A stretch of DNA of 64,000 nt from Persicaria tinctoria. Its lineage: Eukaryota; Streptophyta; Magnoliopsida; Caryophyllales; Polygonaceae. The translations under genes and the position numbers were made by a program. The notes under the pieces are model-generated. The model was not told where the DNA came from and ran no database searches. It saw only the letters and a program-made list of their open reading frames with translations. Numbering within the stretch: position 1 is the first letter of the stretch; each line of letters starts with the position of its first letter. Positions 1 to 12,200 of this stretch are shown piece after piece. The stretch lies in the NCBI GenBank assembly GCA_037127255.1, contig JBANSL010000018.1, positions 11,133,175-11,197,174 on the forward strand. Reading direction: 5' to 3'.

Positions 1-1107
1 TTTCATGAAATTAATTACAAGCTTAACAAAGTAATTACTGTGCGCGCGTGTGCGCGTGTTAAAGTAACAAAGGGACATACCAAAGTGTATTATATATTTT
101 GGTAAAGTAATAGTAAAAGAAATTGATAATTTACTTGAATATCCATAGTACATTTTAATTATAAGTATGGGCAATTTGATTTGCATTTTTGGGAATAAGA
201 AAAGGAAATCGGAATGAATAATTCTCGATTTAACTGTTTGGTATGACAAAAATTTATAATCGGAATGATTTCTATTCATTCTCCCTTTTAAGGCTACTTT
301 TATACCTATCAAAATACCAGCGAATTCACCATTCCCATTCATCATCCATTATTATAATTAACTATTATTATTATATTTATATTATTAATATGGTTTTTCT
401 ATCCTATGCCCAAATGACATGGGATAAGAACCTCGGTTTATAAATATTTTCCAAATTTTCATTAGTTTAGATAGCTTTTATTTTAATTAGATTCCTAGGG
501 TTCGTTATTTTTTCGGTAGGAAATCGTTTACGATTTAGGTTATTATCTTATGCACTTGGGACATAGGATAGAAAGATAGTTAGTATTATTATCACTATCT
601 CCTCCTCCTCCTCTTCGATCTTCTTTTTATTATTATTATTTCAATGGTTCATTTCGGTAGCAAACCCCGACCCGATGATTCACTCATACTCAAATTCGAT
701 CGAACTAGAAAATTTAGCTTCATGTACAACCAGAATTTGAAAACTCAAATCCAACCCATTTTGATCCTATGCCCGAATGAATACGAATAAAAATAAAAAT
801 AAAAACTCGACCTGACCCATACTCAATCCCTCCCTAACAAGCCCCGATTCATCCTTGTAATTATTGTAGTTTTCTCGATTTTAAACGCACCAATAATGTG
901 AATTACATATAATGAGACATAATTAATACGAAGTATAACTAAATAAATGAAAATTAATACTCAATAATTAAGATAAATAAAAAATAATAATCTTTTATAT
1001 ATAATAAAACTAAATGTGACCCAACCCGAACCTAATCATAACTTATCCAACCCAAACTTATTCGATCCAATCCGAAAATATAATATACATGATATATATT
1101 CGAATTG
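1..1107. other. Gene-free AT-rich stretch
   Basis: No credible coding region was seen. The stretch contains ATT/TAT-rich tracts (about 340-395) and a short TCC/ATT-rich tract (about 597-645). It also holds an imperfect inverted repeat of about 38 bp, with arms near 393-431 and 540-579, which looks like the core of a decayed foldback MITE. Confidence 0.5.
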
Positions 1108-1111
1108 ACAA

Positions 1112-1350
1112 TGTTATAATGATAACGTTAATAGACGAAGAAAGACACAAAGATTTAACGTGGTTCGGCAATGGTGTGTTACCTACGTCCACGGGCAGAG
1201 AAATAGGGTTCTTTATTATGGAGGCTAACAAGAAACTAGGGTTACAATTTGTTAGGTTTTATGAGTATATATAGTGTCTTATGAAACCCTAGTCTGACAA
1301 TGGGTCTAAACCCAAAACAAATAGTAAGCCCAATTCAAGGCATATTAACA
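1112..1350 (-). repeat. 3' LTR of the deleted copia element
   Basis: A 239-bp repeat with TG/CA termini, matching 3308-3546 at about 88-90%. It is the 3' LTR because the purine-rich tract abuts its inner (right) edge. Confidence 0.85.
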
Positions 1351-1566
1351 AATCTCCACCTTGACTTGAATTCTCTCAGATGTACCAACTGTGTTGCAAC
1401 GCCAGACGTACCAGATGCAATGCCATACCAATTGTACCAGATGCGCTTCAATGCCAGATGTACCAGGATATCCTCTCAGAAACAGACGCACCATGACAAG
1501 TGCCAGACATTCCTTTTGCCTCAGATTTGTCCTCGTAGGAGGACCTAGATTGCCCTGCAGGGCAAC

Positions 1567-2241
1567 TCAACAGTTGGTGATGTTAAGCAAGTCCAAACAG
1601 TGTTGGAACCTGCTCTCCGGAACTGGCTTGGTGAACATATCAGAAGGATTATCAGATGTTCCCACCTTCTTCACCTTGATTCTCTTCTCAGCTTGCCAAT
1701 GTGGTGACTCACCTTCAGAAACAGCAACCTTGTAATTAGATGAATCATCATCCTCCACCTCCTCGACCACATGCAAAGCATATCCCGCCAGATCGTCAAA
1801 CCTGGATCTCGCAGACCTCCTGATGTCAACCCTTCTTGGTCGATCTAGAGCAATACTCCGATGTATAGCTCCACCTGTTCCTGTGTCTAGTGGTATATTC
1901 TTTGTCTCACTAGTATCTGACTTAGTAGTATCTGTCTGTGATGATTGGTCAATGACCAACTTAGGTGCCCGAGTCTCTGTTGGAGTGAAGTTCAACTTCA
2001 CCTCCTCAGCAAAAGTCTCCCCATCCTTAACTGAAACAACATCTGCAACACCTATGTCTGCTAAACCTTGTAAGGCATACAAAGTTCCTTTTCCCTGCTT
2101 GACTCTCTGCAAAACCACATTAGAGCCTTTAAACACGCGCAACTTTCCACCATAACCTGTGTAACTGAACCCTTTTTCGTCTAAAACCTTTAGGGATATC
2201 AGATTCTTTGTCATAGATGGCACGTGCTTGACATCCTCCAT
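1567..2241 (-). pseudogene. Copia pol fragment with internal deletions, frame kept open
   Basis: This open frame of 224 residues joins three separated parts of a copia polyprotein. The N-terminus (about residues 1-60, with VPSMTKNLISLKVLDEKGF) is the region between protease and GAG-pre-integrase. The centre (about 130-175) resembles the linker between integrase and reverse transcriptase, with the RRSARSRFDDLAGYAL stretch. The C-terminus (about 195-224, PSDMFTKPVPESRFQHCLDL) is the end of RNase H. Integrase, the YVDD reverse transcriptase and the RNase H catalytic core are absent, so it cannot act as a polymerase. The frame nevertheless stays open across both deletions. Confidence 0.8.
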
Positions 2242-2432
2242 TGTGCGAAATTTTCCATCATTTGTCCAAAGCCTTACTGAGCCGACCCCAATTCACAACC
2301 TTGTAGATGACATTGTTTCCCATAGAAACATTTCCCTTTTCTACACATCTATATGTTGTAAACTACTCTCTTCTAGGACATATGTGACAGGACACACATG
2401 AGTCAAGAAACTACACATCACGATATGTGCGA

Positions 2433-3267
2433 TTACCTGCTAGCTAGTAGAACAATATCTTTCTCAGAAGTATTTCCATCATGAACTACTGCTGCAGATC
2501 CATATTTCTTCTCCTCTTGCTTCTTCTTCTTAGGACAATCATTCTTCCAATGACCTTTCTCCTTACAGTAGTTACAGACGTTGTCTGGTTTAGGGCTTGA
2601 TTTTTGACCTTGCTTCTTGCCCCTTCTACCAACAGAATTGCCTCCGTTGGCCATAAGCCCGGAAGCCTGATTGACTGTAATTGATGCGATTTCTTTCAGG
2701 CGCAACTCTCTGCTGAGAAGCGACGATCTAACCTCTTCCAGCGTGATGGTATCCTTCCCAACGACGAACGAATGAAAGAAGTTCTCGTACGTGGGGGTAG
2801 GGATAACAACAAAATTAGGATAGCATCTTCGTCCTCCACCTTAACATCGATATTGCGCAATTCAAGTAATATCGTGTTAAGTTGATCAAGATGATCTCTG
2901 AGTTGTTTACCTTCCTGCATACGCAGCCCGAACAGTCGTTGTTTCAGAAGCAACTTGTTTGTCAGAGACTTTGTCATGTACAAACTCTCCAATTCAACTT
3001 CAGCCACAAGTCGCCATCAGTTTCCTGATCAGCAACCGGCCTCTATTATGACATCGTCTGCGAGACACAACATGATCGTCGAATGAGCATTCTCCTCCAG
3101 AAGGTCGTACTCAGCAGTGTTTATATTTGCCCCCTGGCCCCTTCTTGTCGGCGGTTAACGGTGCCCATAAACCTTGTTGCTTCAGCAAAACCCGCATCTT
3201 TATCTGCCACAGATTGAAAGAGTTTCTTCAAGTAAACTTGTCAATCTTCACCACAGATCCAGACATC
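2433..3267 (-). pseudogene. Copia Gag remnant with CCHC zinc knuckle
   Basis: Minus-strand Gag of the same element. The N-terminus begins near 3267 (MMSGSVVKIDKFT) and is stopped by TGA where related Gags have GGA. After a break, the UBN2-type core lies at 3007-2696 (LRDHLDQLNTILLELRNIDV). A frame change leads to 2705-2433, which carries an intact CCHC knuckle (C-N-Y-C-K-E-K-G-H-W-K-N-D-C) before a lysine-rich segment. The in-frame stop and frameshifts show it is not translated as one protein. Confidence 0.8.
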
Positions 3268-3307
3268 ATTCTCGGTGGAAATCAACAACCAAGCTCTGAT
3301 ACTAGTT

Positions 3308-3546
3308 TGTTATAACGAGAACGATAACAGACGAAGAAAAACACAGAGATTTAACGTGGTTCGGCAATGGTGTGTTATCTACGTACACGGGCATAGAAAT
3401 AAGGTTCTTTATTATGGAGGCAAACAATAAACTAGTGTTACAATTTGTTAGATTTCATGAGTACATATAATATCTTATGAAACCCTAGTCAGACAATTAG
3501 CTTAAATCCAAAACAAATAATAAACCCAATTCAAGACATATTAACA
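3308..3546 (-). repeat. 5' LTR of the deleted copia element
   Basis: A 239-bp repeat, same length as 1112-1350. Its inner (left) edge abuts the tRNA-Met-type primer site, which makes it the 5' LTR for minus-strand transcription. Confidence 0.85.
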
Positions 3547-3551
3547 ACAAT

Positions 3552-4344
3552 AATCAAACCCAAATCATTATACCAAAATTCTATATATCAGCTCACCCAA
3601 TTGTCACCTCTAATATTAAATAGGTAAAATGGAAGGGACCACGTACGGACTATGGCTATGGGGTCCTGAAATGGATTGATGGACAATCCCTGCGAAATCG
3701 TCCATTCCCGCTCTGTCTTATTCGCAGCTGATGAAGGAGATCGACACTCTTGTGACATGCATGTTTTTAATATATGAAAAAAAAAAATGTTGATATGAGG
3801 TGTTTTTCTAGAAATATACAGATGGGTAGGTTGAGGTTCAGTTCCGGTCATATAACTACAATTTCTACAAACCCAAATCGCTTATAAAAATACTTACCGA
3901 TTGTGCATGTACCACTGAGGTCTTATTGTTTTTTTTTGGACATAAAGTAAATAAATTATCCTTAATTACCACTGAGGTCTTATTGGTAATTTGAGGTTAA
4001 TTATGTTTGCCAGTCATAATTTCCAATGTTTTGAAAATATACTGTATATTCTTAGCCAGGCACTAATTTAAATTATAAATTTCTATAATAGTATTTTTTA
4101 TGCATAATATTTAAGATTGCATACTTCCTAGTTTTAAGTAATAGTGAAGCATGTTATTTGACTTTTCAATATTTTTTAAAAAAAGTTAAAAACTATATAA
4201 ATAATTATTATTTTTATTCTTTTTATTAGTTAACTAATAAAGATAAAATTATTTTAAAAAATTAATATTTAAAAATAATTGGTTGATATAGTACTGAGTA
4301 ATACGTATATGTTCAAACACCTAATCCTATGACCTATAGTAGCG
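3552..4344. other. Gene-free stretch
   Basis: No supported gene. An 18-bp direct repeat (ACCACTGAGGTCTTATTG) occurs near 3910 and again near 3967; the rest is AT-rich sequence without recognisable features. Confidence 0.4.
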
Positions 4345-4525
4345 GTGAAGATCACCAGTCTCAAATTTCCCTATGCCCTCCCTGTACCTCCTCACCATCA
4401 TCTTATATTTCATCTCTTTTTTTGTTTTTATTTCATTTTAATTATTTTTAAGTTTTTTAGGAAAACAAAAGGTTGTGAGAAGGTATAGGAAGGAGATAGG
4501 GAAATTTAGGATAGGGGATCTTCAC
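4345..4525. repeat. 181-bp foldback (MITE-like) element
   Basis: The two halves form a long imperfect hairpin. The left arm begins GTGAAGATC and continues through AAATTTCCCTAT; the right arm is its inverse and ends GATCTTCAC, with about 55-60 bp pairing. No convincing target duplication flanks it, so the superfamily is not assigned. Confidence 0.55.
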
Positions 4526-5110
4526 TAAACATCAACTAATTAAATACTCGGGAGTAAATAAATAAAGAGTGTTTTTATATACATCGCAAATTCAACATAA
4601 AAAATTAATTAACCATTTTTAACTTTGCACGTCAGAATTGACGGGCATGATTTGGAGCGTATATAGCGAAACCGTAAATAAATACAGTAAAAACAATGCA
4701 GGGTGGGAGAGACGAAGGAGCGGGGCATGATCGAAACAAGAGAAAATGGACGGTGGAGATGGCTCTGGTCCATCAGATTGAAATGGAGTGGCCCACATAT
4801 GAACAGTAGACCGCACCTTTGTCTACAAAAGGCAATGAGCTGGACACTGGAGCGCCGGTGGTCCAAAATTCATCAATAGTCAGACAAAAGAAAAGGGTAA
4901 TTAAACGAAAATTCATCCTCAATAAAAATTTAATAAAGTAAAGACGAATAGAATTGGCTACAGCTCACATTGTTGTTTCTTCTCGCACACGCGTGCGGTG
5001 CGGCACTCGTTTTCATTCCCAATAGAAGGGTAAATTTGGCAAATTAATTTTTTTTTTTTTATACAGGGCGAAAGTTTGGGCTGTTGACCCTTGTCTAAGA
5101 GTGTTCTTTC
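4526..5110. other. Gene-free stretch
   Basis: No supported gene; the short open frames at 4609-4866 show no family features. A poly(T) tract at about 5048-5060 probably marks the 3' end of the minus-strand LINE fragment that follows. Confidence 0.4.
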
Positions 5111-5119
5111 GTAAGATAT

Positions 5120-5512
5120 CATCTATCTCAGCCTCAGTTGCGTCAATCTGTCAGCAACTTAATTACCGTCTCTGAAGGTATGGGAGAATGTGACCACTAA
5201 CCACCTTGAACGCATCAGAAACCATCTCAATAACCCATCAGCACGTCCAGACCCCTTTAAAGACATTGATAACAGCCAAGTAATCACCCTCCACCTCAAG
5301 ACGAGAAACTCCCATCTTCACCGCTTCGAGTAAGCCAACATGAAGGTCAAGCCACTCCGCTTGAGACGTGGATACCTTACCAAGCCTTCGCGCACCACAG
5401 GACATCATGCATCCTTGGCGATCACAGATGAGAGACACGACTTGTCAGAGGCTACCTTCGCTCCGTTAAATTTTAGTTTCATAAAGCCCTCCTTGGGCTT
5501 TTCCCATTTTAT
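5120..5512 (-). pseudogene. LINE RNase H (RVT_3) fragment
   Basis: Minus-strand pieces of the RNase H domain found at the C-terminus of plant L1-type LINEs are recognisable across at least two frames. They include a start resembling W-x-KP-x-x-GF-x-KLKFNGA (about 5510-5465), the helix AEWLDLHVGLLEAVKMG then LEVEGD (5375-5290), and an end resembling FSHTFRDGN-x-VADRLTQL (about 5210-5135). Frameshifts and stops break it, and the reverse transcriptase is absent. It is a 5'-truncated, dead insertion. Confidence 0.65.
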
Positions 5513-5519
5513 TTTCTTA

Positions 5520-5957
5520 TGACGTCTGATTCTGTTTTGATAGTTGGTGAGCTGTTTTAATTGTTGCTCGGTAAGTTATGCATCCAATTTAATATTCACA
5601 CGACGATTTTTTCATCAAACAGAGGACAATATCATTGGATTTTCATACCAATTGAAATTTTCCGGTGAAATTAATCACGTCGTTGATAATGACTACTCAG
5701 ATTGACATTCCTTTATTATGTAGGTCGGCTTGAAAAGTCGAATTCATCGCGTTCGACTTCGAAAATCGGCTTGGAAAGTCGGATTCATCGTGTTATTGAT
5801 AAAATTTCACTGACTCTGAAAACCAATGTATTTGACCAAAATTTGTTCTGTATATGGTAACCTTCTTTTGCACTCGCCCGAAGCTCATGGTGTTGATCAA
5901 TGAAGATTGTCTAATCAAGCAAATCTTGAATTGTTCAACTAGTTGATATCATTAGAT
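5520..5957. other. Gene-free stretch
   Basis: Nothing coding is supported. A short internal near-repeat (GTCGGCTTGAAAAGTCG / ATCGGCTTGGAAAGTCG, about 5723 and 5764) is the only local structure noticed. Confidence 0.35.
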
Positions 5958-5959
5958 CT

Positions 5960-6335
5960 TTGTTTTTTTGGTTCGAATAGGGGGTTACCGCCCTATTATT
6001 ATTGAAAGATTAAAGAACCAACCCTGTGGTTATCGGGTATAAAATAGCCTAGAAGAAATCCGGCCATCATACAAAAATGAATAGTTGAAAATTTTGTAAA
6101 AGTTAAACTCCCCTATTTACTAGTATATCTGCAACTTTATTAGCTTGTCGACGACCTGTTGAATCTTCACCCCCCAGCTTGCATCCTCTAGCAGTCGTTT
6201 GCGTTGCATAACTAAATTATGATGGCCATACTGCACTTCTCCTCCTGGGTTCAACATACTACAAACAGTAGCACAATCCATTTCTAACGCCATTCTGAAC
6301 ACCCCCAATTCCTTGACTAACTAAATAGTTCAGAC
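5960..6335 (-). pseudogene. Second LINE RNase H fragment with 3' end
   Basis: The minus strand at 6308-6120 encodes a C-terminal RNase H-like piece (MALEMDCATVCSMLNPGG, then LLEDASWGVKIQQV). This corresponds to the last helix and strand of RVT_3 domains. Toward lower coordinates it runs into a 3'-UTR-like stretch that ends in a T run (about 5958-5970), the expected poly(A) tail of a minus-strand LINE. It is 5'-truncated and unlike the fragment at 5120-5512. Confidence 0.55.
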
Positions 6336-6339
6336 CGTG

Positions 6340-6935
6340 AAAATTCACCTCATTCTATCGTTTCTAAAATGGTAATTGAGTAAGTAGAACAACACATGAA
6401 AAAGTAAGGATAAATAAGTGTCCATTGTTATCAACACATTATATAAGAATTAAATGTACACATTGATCTCTTGTCTATACAATTTGTAAGTAGATTATTA
6501 GTTATAATTTCCCCAAAAAATGAGAATATCAAGTATATAGTATATGTTTTAATTTTCTTAAAAAGTGTCTAACGTTTTCAAATAACATGTTTTAATTAAC
6601 AAGTGAAGTTTAATAATTTATTCTTATAACTTGTTTGATTGAGTTTGAATAAATACTTAGACCTGAATAATTCAGGTTAGAAATATTGGTGAAATAGTTT
6701 ACACTCCTCATTTGTGCCACTAATAACTGTTCATCATAAAATTCATGTTAGTTTCTAACTATTGTGAAGTTTATTCAGATTATGAATGCGATGTTACCTA
6801 TAAAAAATCTATGAATGCGATTTTTTTTGGTAAGAAAAAACTATATATGAATGCGATGTATATCATTGTATCTTCGGATTCCTGTGTTAGTTTTGGGTTT
6901 TAAAGAGAGAGAATAAACTAATTAAGCACTATTAT
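6340..6935. other. Gene-free upstream region of the FPP gene
   Basis: AT-rich DNA with no supported gene. It lies immediately upstream of the filament-like protein gene and would contain its promoter-distal sequence. No clear mobile element was found. Confidence 0.35.
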
Positions 6936-6940
6936 TATTA

Positions 6941-6947
6941 TATAAAT
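6941..6947 (+). promoter_or_regulatory. Candidate TATA box of the FPP gene
   Basis: TATAAAT lies about 30-50 bp before the point where the sequence changes to the pyrimidine-rich leader typical of plant 5' UTRs. The position is plausible, but the transcription start is not shown by sequence alone. Confidence 0.35.
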
Positions 6948-6979
6948 TATTTTTGTTGAATTCACTTTTAAAAAATCGG

Positions 6980-9227
6980 AGCCTTTTTCTACCAGACGTT
7001 CTCTCTTCATTTATTAAAGCCAATATTTCTTAGTTTGTTTACCTCTCCTCCCTCCCCCACCACCCACAGCACCACCGATTCACCACCACCGTCACCGCCG
7101 GAGTTTTTTCCTTCTCTCTCTCCATCTTTCCTATCAGACCATAATGTGAAGTACAGCGTTGGTAATTTCTCCAATCAAAGTGTTCAGATCTCTCTCTCCA
7201 CTTCAATCTCATTATCTCTCTCTCCTGTAACCTGTTCCTCAGTGCCGAGAGCTGAGTTATCTGCTTTGCTGCATCTGCTTCTGATCCCGTATTTTCTTCG
7301 CTGGTAAGGTCTTCTTTCCTGCTTAATTTGTTCAGCGGAAAGGAAATGGAGGCGCGGAGAGGGAGAATTTTGCTTGATAATCGCCATTCTGAAAGTGCTT
7401 CCATGAGTATTGACTATTGAATCCGTCTATTTGTGGTTTCTGTGCGAACAGCTCTGCGGTTTTCGATTTGGTTTTGAGTTTTTTTTTTTTTTTTTTTCTT
7501 GTTTTTGTCGCCTCTTTGTTTTGGCTGTAAAAGTGCAGCAAATTTTGCAAAGAAACTGACCTATGCTCTTCTCTAAGGAAATGAAGGTCACTTTGATGGC
7601 AATTTTTAGGTTTGGATTTCAACGGAAGGCTTTGTGCTGTGCAAATCAGTAAAGTTTCCGAGAAGATCGAATCTCTCCCTTTTCAAAGCTTTTTTAACGA
7701 CGCTCTTGTCGTTCGGTGAAATCGTACTTTTTCACCTTTTTCGCTCTTTCCTTGTTTCTAACAGTGACGGATATTTGAAATCCATTGAATTTATTTCAGG
7801 ATTCGTAACTTCATCTTCACTACTGGCTTTCTTTTGGTCAATTTAGTCTACTTGGGGTCAGTTTGTACTTCGTAGCCACTGATTTTCTTCTCAATCCTCC
7901 ATTGATGCTCTCTGTATTGATCTCTCTTACAATTTTGGTGAGAAAATGTTCTGATTTTCCTGATATGTCTGCTATGTAGTCTTTGACCCCTATTTCAGTA
8001 GATGAACGTTTTCTGTTTACACCGGGACTCGGTGAATCTATTTTGTTTGTGAATTTGGAGCGTTTTGAAGCATATTTCTAATTTCTATGTGAATTTCGTT
8101 TTGGTAAATAAATAATTGAATTTGATTTGTCTTTTACGCTAATGTTAGAGTGGAGTGCCAATCTGGATTTTCCTTGGATGCTTGGTGAAATTATAAGATT
8201 TGTTGTTGTGAATTTCTTGCCCTTTATTTACTGAGTTCAATGTGCTTGTCGTTTTTATTCCCGAAAACAAGCAGGACTGGTTTGCGTTGCTTACGTTGCT
8301 TACTTTGACTGACCCCTTAATTTTGGTATTTTCAGTTCCATCTCTTCTGCTTTGCTTTGAGTGCTTGCTTGTGTTTATTTTCCCTTTTCCATTTTTGGCG
8401 ACGTTAATGCTTGTTTGACGGGTGGCTTGTTTCTAGATACGCCATGAAATAGCTCTGTAATCTGTAATGTGTGTGCTTTTGAGTGATCTATTTTCTGGAG
8501 TCTGGATTACTTTTTAAACTGAATAACCAATTTTGTTTTAAGGTTGGGGAAGTTTTGATGCTTTCTAGATTGTTTGAGTTTACAGTTGGGATCTTATTGT
8601 GGTCAGGTTTATCCTTCTTTCACAGAAGTAAACATTTCTAATGTTGGTATCCGACTATCCAGTGCGATTAGGCAATGACATCCGTGAAATGGTGTATGAA
8701 TACCTTATAATCCTTGCTCGGGATCAGTAGCTTGGTAGCGAGTTGTATGATCGTGTTCTTTTTGTAGGATCCAAGAACCACAATAATCAAGAAGATTGAG
8801 GAGTGGGGGGTTTGAGTTGCTGTGTTCCTTGCATGTTTCCCATCCGTTTTTCATGCTTGTTTTGTATCAATGATTGTGATTGGGTCATTTGTTTTGAATT
8901 TTTTGTTTAATGATTGTGGTTCTTGATTTAGCTGAGAAGGTACTATGTGGATGCTTTTGTGCTTTTGCTCAAGTACTTCAATAGCTGTAGCTTAATTCAG
9001 GTCATTGTTGGGTTCTTGTGATGGGGTTCTTGCGAACCTACTTGATTGTGTCTATCTATGGTTTATGAAGTCTCATTCAAATCATTTCTGCTGAATGTGA
9101 GGGTGCATTGTGCAAATCCATTTTTAAGAAATTTTGTGAAATTGGCATCCGCGCAAACGTCTTGTTAACTTTAACTACACTGTTGGTGTTTGCTGATATG
9201 ACTATGCATGATCAAATGCAGTAGAAG
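6980..9227 (+). other. FPP 5' UTR with a long leader intron
   Basis: The non-coding first exon (about 6980-7303) is CT-rich and ends at a good donor (CTG|GTAAGG). The next exon starts at 9222 after ATGCAG, six bases before the ATG. The intervening intron is about 1.9 kb (7304-9221), T-rich, and shows no coding region on either strand. A further small UTR exon inside it cannot be excluded. Confidence 0.6.
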
Positions 9228-12200
9228 ATGGATCGTAGGAGTTGGCCCTGGAAGAAAAAATCATCGGACAAATCTGCTGCTGAGAAAGCAATTGCTACAT
9301 TGGACGCAGCAGGTGTTTCAGTACCTTCAGGAGGATCTCAGAGTGAGCAGGTTGGTCACTCATCAGTTATCATTTATCGACAGATTTTAGCGAATGTCTG
9401 CTTTTGCCTTTTAAGTGGTTCCATGTATATCTCACAACTCTTTGATGATGACCTTCTGATTTACATTTTCTCTTTTCTGTCCGTTCTTTTCATCTACCTT
9501 CCACTTTTTTGGACCATTAAGTTGATTTTGTTATTGACAGCCAATTATCAACTCCATCAAGCTAGCTTTGGGTTAAGGTTTTTGGGTTTTTTTAATTTTT
9601 TTAATTATTAAAATTCGACTTCACTCGATTAGACTTAACCCGAGTCTCATTGGTAGTGTTTGTTTGTGCCATTGGCAGTTTTTATTGCATTATTCAGTGC
9701 CTCAGTGGTCCTTTTCTTTCCCAGTTACGTATTTATTGTAGCCAATTATTGAATGCTTGCAATTATTGATGCAGGATAACTACAAAAAGCCCAATTATGT
9801 CCAAATTTCGGTTGAGTCTTATGCTCATTTGACTGGACTGGAAGATCAAGTAAAGACATATGAAGAGCAAGTGAAGACGTATGAAGATCAACTGAAAACA
9901 TTAGATGAACAGATTGATGAATTGAATGAAAAACTGTCTGATGCTCAAACAGAGATGACTGAAAAAGAAGAACTCGTTAAACAGCATGCTAAAGTAGCTG
10001 AAGAAGCTGTATCTGGTATTATGTTCATCAAACTCGAAAGTTCCTTTGCTATTCAGGAGCATTTCCACCTTTTTTCTTTAGAAAATTTACTTGGTACTTC
10101 ATCCAGCTGACATATACTCTAATTGGGATTTATCTACTTCAGGATGGGAAAAGGCTGAATCTGAAGCTGCAACACTTAAAACTCATCTAGAAGCTGTAAC
10201 TATTTCAAAGCTGACTGCAGAGGAGCGCGCCGCACATCTAGACAATGCTCTAAAAGAATGTATGCGTCAGATTCGAAACCTGAAGGAAGAGCATGAGAAG
10301 AAGGTGCAGGATGTTGTTCTGTCCAAGAATCTGCAATATGACAAAATGAAACGTGAATTTGAAGCAAAGATTGCTCAACTGGACCAAGAAATTCTAAGGG
10401 CAGAAGGTGAAAATGCTGCAGTTTCAAGATCACTGCAGGAGCGTTCTACCATGCTAATCAAGATAAGTGGAGAAAAATCAGAAGCTGAGGCTGAGATTGA
10501 ACTTCTAAAAAGCAACATTGAGACATATGAGAGGGAAATAAATTCCTTGAAGTATGAGCTGCATATCGTTTCCAAGGAATTAGAAATCCGTAACGAGGAA
10601 AGAAACATGAGCATGAAGACTGCTGAAGTAGCCAACAAGCACCATATAGAAGGTGCCAAAAAGATCGCAAAGCTGGAATCAGAATGCCAGAGGTTACGCA
10701 CTCTTGTCAAGAAAAAGCTCCCAGGTCCTGCTGCTCTTGCACAAATGAAGATGGAAGTTGAGAGCCTTGGTCGAGAGTATGGTGAAACTCGTAGGAGATC
10801 TCCTGTCAAGCCTGCTAGCCCTCATCTATCGCCACATCCTCGTACACCTCCTATCACTGAATTTTCCCTTGACACCACTCAGAAATTCATCAAAGAGAAT
10901 GAATTTCTCACTGAACGCCTTTTGGCCATGGAAGAAGAGACGAAGATGCTGAAAGAAGCACTGGCGAAGCGCAATAGTGAATTGCAGGCTTCAAGAAGCA
11001 TGTGTGCTAAGACAGCTAACAAGCTTCAAAGTTTAGAGGCCCAGTCGCTAGCATTTGGTAAACAGAAGGGTTCTGCAGAATATCCTTCAATACAAAATGC
11101 TAGCAATCCACCAAGCATGACGTCCTTGTCTGAAGATGGAAATGATGATGCAGCAAGCGTTGCTGAGTCCTGTGCTTCTGCATTGGACAAGAACAAGGAC
11201 AAATCTAGCAGAATGGACAGCACAAATCATTTGGAGCTCATGGATGATTTCTTGGAAATGGAAAAATTGGCATGTTTGCCAAATGATTCCAATAAGGGAT
11301 CTGAAACTGTAAAGCATGGCACAGAAATTCAATCTGATAAACAGCCTGAAGCAGAAAATATCACACCAAATGTAGATCCATCTCTCTTAAAGAAGGTACA
11401 GTCAAGAATTTCAGAGGTATTTGAATCCATGTCCAAGTCCGATGATGCTGATGTAGGGAAGATACTGGAGGAAATCAAGCGTATTGTTCAAGAAGCCCTT
11501 GATACTCTGCATCCACACCCTGTGAGCTGCGTGTTTGTTGAGAAACACTGCTCAGATGAGGCTATCATTACTTCAGACAAGGAAGTTTCTCTGCTTGAGA
11601 ATGGTGTGGAAGGCACGCAGAATGAGAAACTCCTGAGCAAGGAATTGGAAGCTTCCATTTCCGATATCCATACTTTTATGTTGTCCCTCGGGAAAGAGGT
11701 TGCAGCTTTTCAAGGAACATCTGATGATGAGGATGGATTGAACCGCAAAATTGAGATTTTCTCTACCACGTGCAACAAGGTTCTATGCAATGAGTTGACC
11801 TTGACTGATGTCATTGTTTCGCTTTCCAATGTTGTTGTGAAAATTGGCGATCTCAGCTTCACCATCATGGGATATAAGAGTCGAGAATTGGAAGCTAATA
11901 CTCCGGATTGTATAGATAAGGTTGCCTTGCCAGAGAACAAGGAAGCTCGGGCAGACAGGTATCCCAATGGCTGCTCTCATGTATCTGATTCCTCATCAAA
12001 TCCCGAGGTTCCCTCAGAAGCTAATATCTTATCCAGCTTAGATGCAGCATCTTGCAAGTGTTCCTTGGAGGAGTTTGAGCAAATGAAAGTGGATAAAGAT
12101 AAAAAGGAGCGGGAGCTTGCTAGATCCATGGAGGATCTGGAGAGCACAAAATCTCAGTTGAAGGAAACTGAGCAGATTTTAGCAGAAGTGAAATCACAAT

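Larger units (their letters stand above)
1112..3546 (-). mobile_element. Internally deleted Ty1/copia LTR retrotransposon
   Basis: Two 239-bp direct repeats (1112-1350 and 3308-3546), each beginning TG and ending CA when read as LTRs, bracket about 2 kb of internal sequence. Read on the minus strand, the right LTR is the 5' LTR. It is followed at once by a degenerate initiator-Met-tRNA primer site (plus-strand remnant GCTCTGATAC, about 3294-3304). A purine-rich tract (AAGGTGGAGATTTG, minus, about 1351-1364) precedes the left 3' LTR. Gag and the pol ends are present, but integrase and reverse transcriptase are missing. The flanks share ACAA (1108-1111 and 3547-3550); a perfect 5-bp duplication is not seen. 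The two LTRs differ at roughly two dozen sites, so the insertion is fairly old. Confidence 0.88.

Noticed and set aside
4609..4866. Overlapping minus-strand frames of 65 and 85 codons
   Set aside because: No conserved motif, no promoter or splice context, and mutually overlapping frames.
10200..11980. Several antisense open frames of 65-144 codons across the FPP exons
   Set aside because: They mirror the long plus-strand coding exon and have no family features; the plus strand is certain from the FPP motifs.
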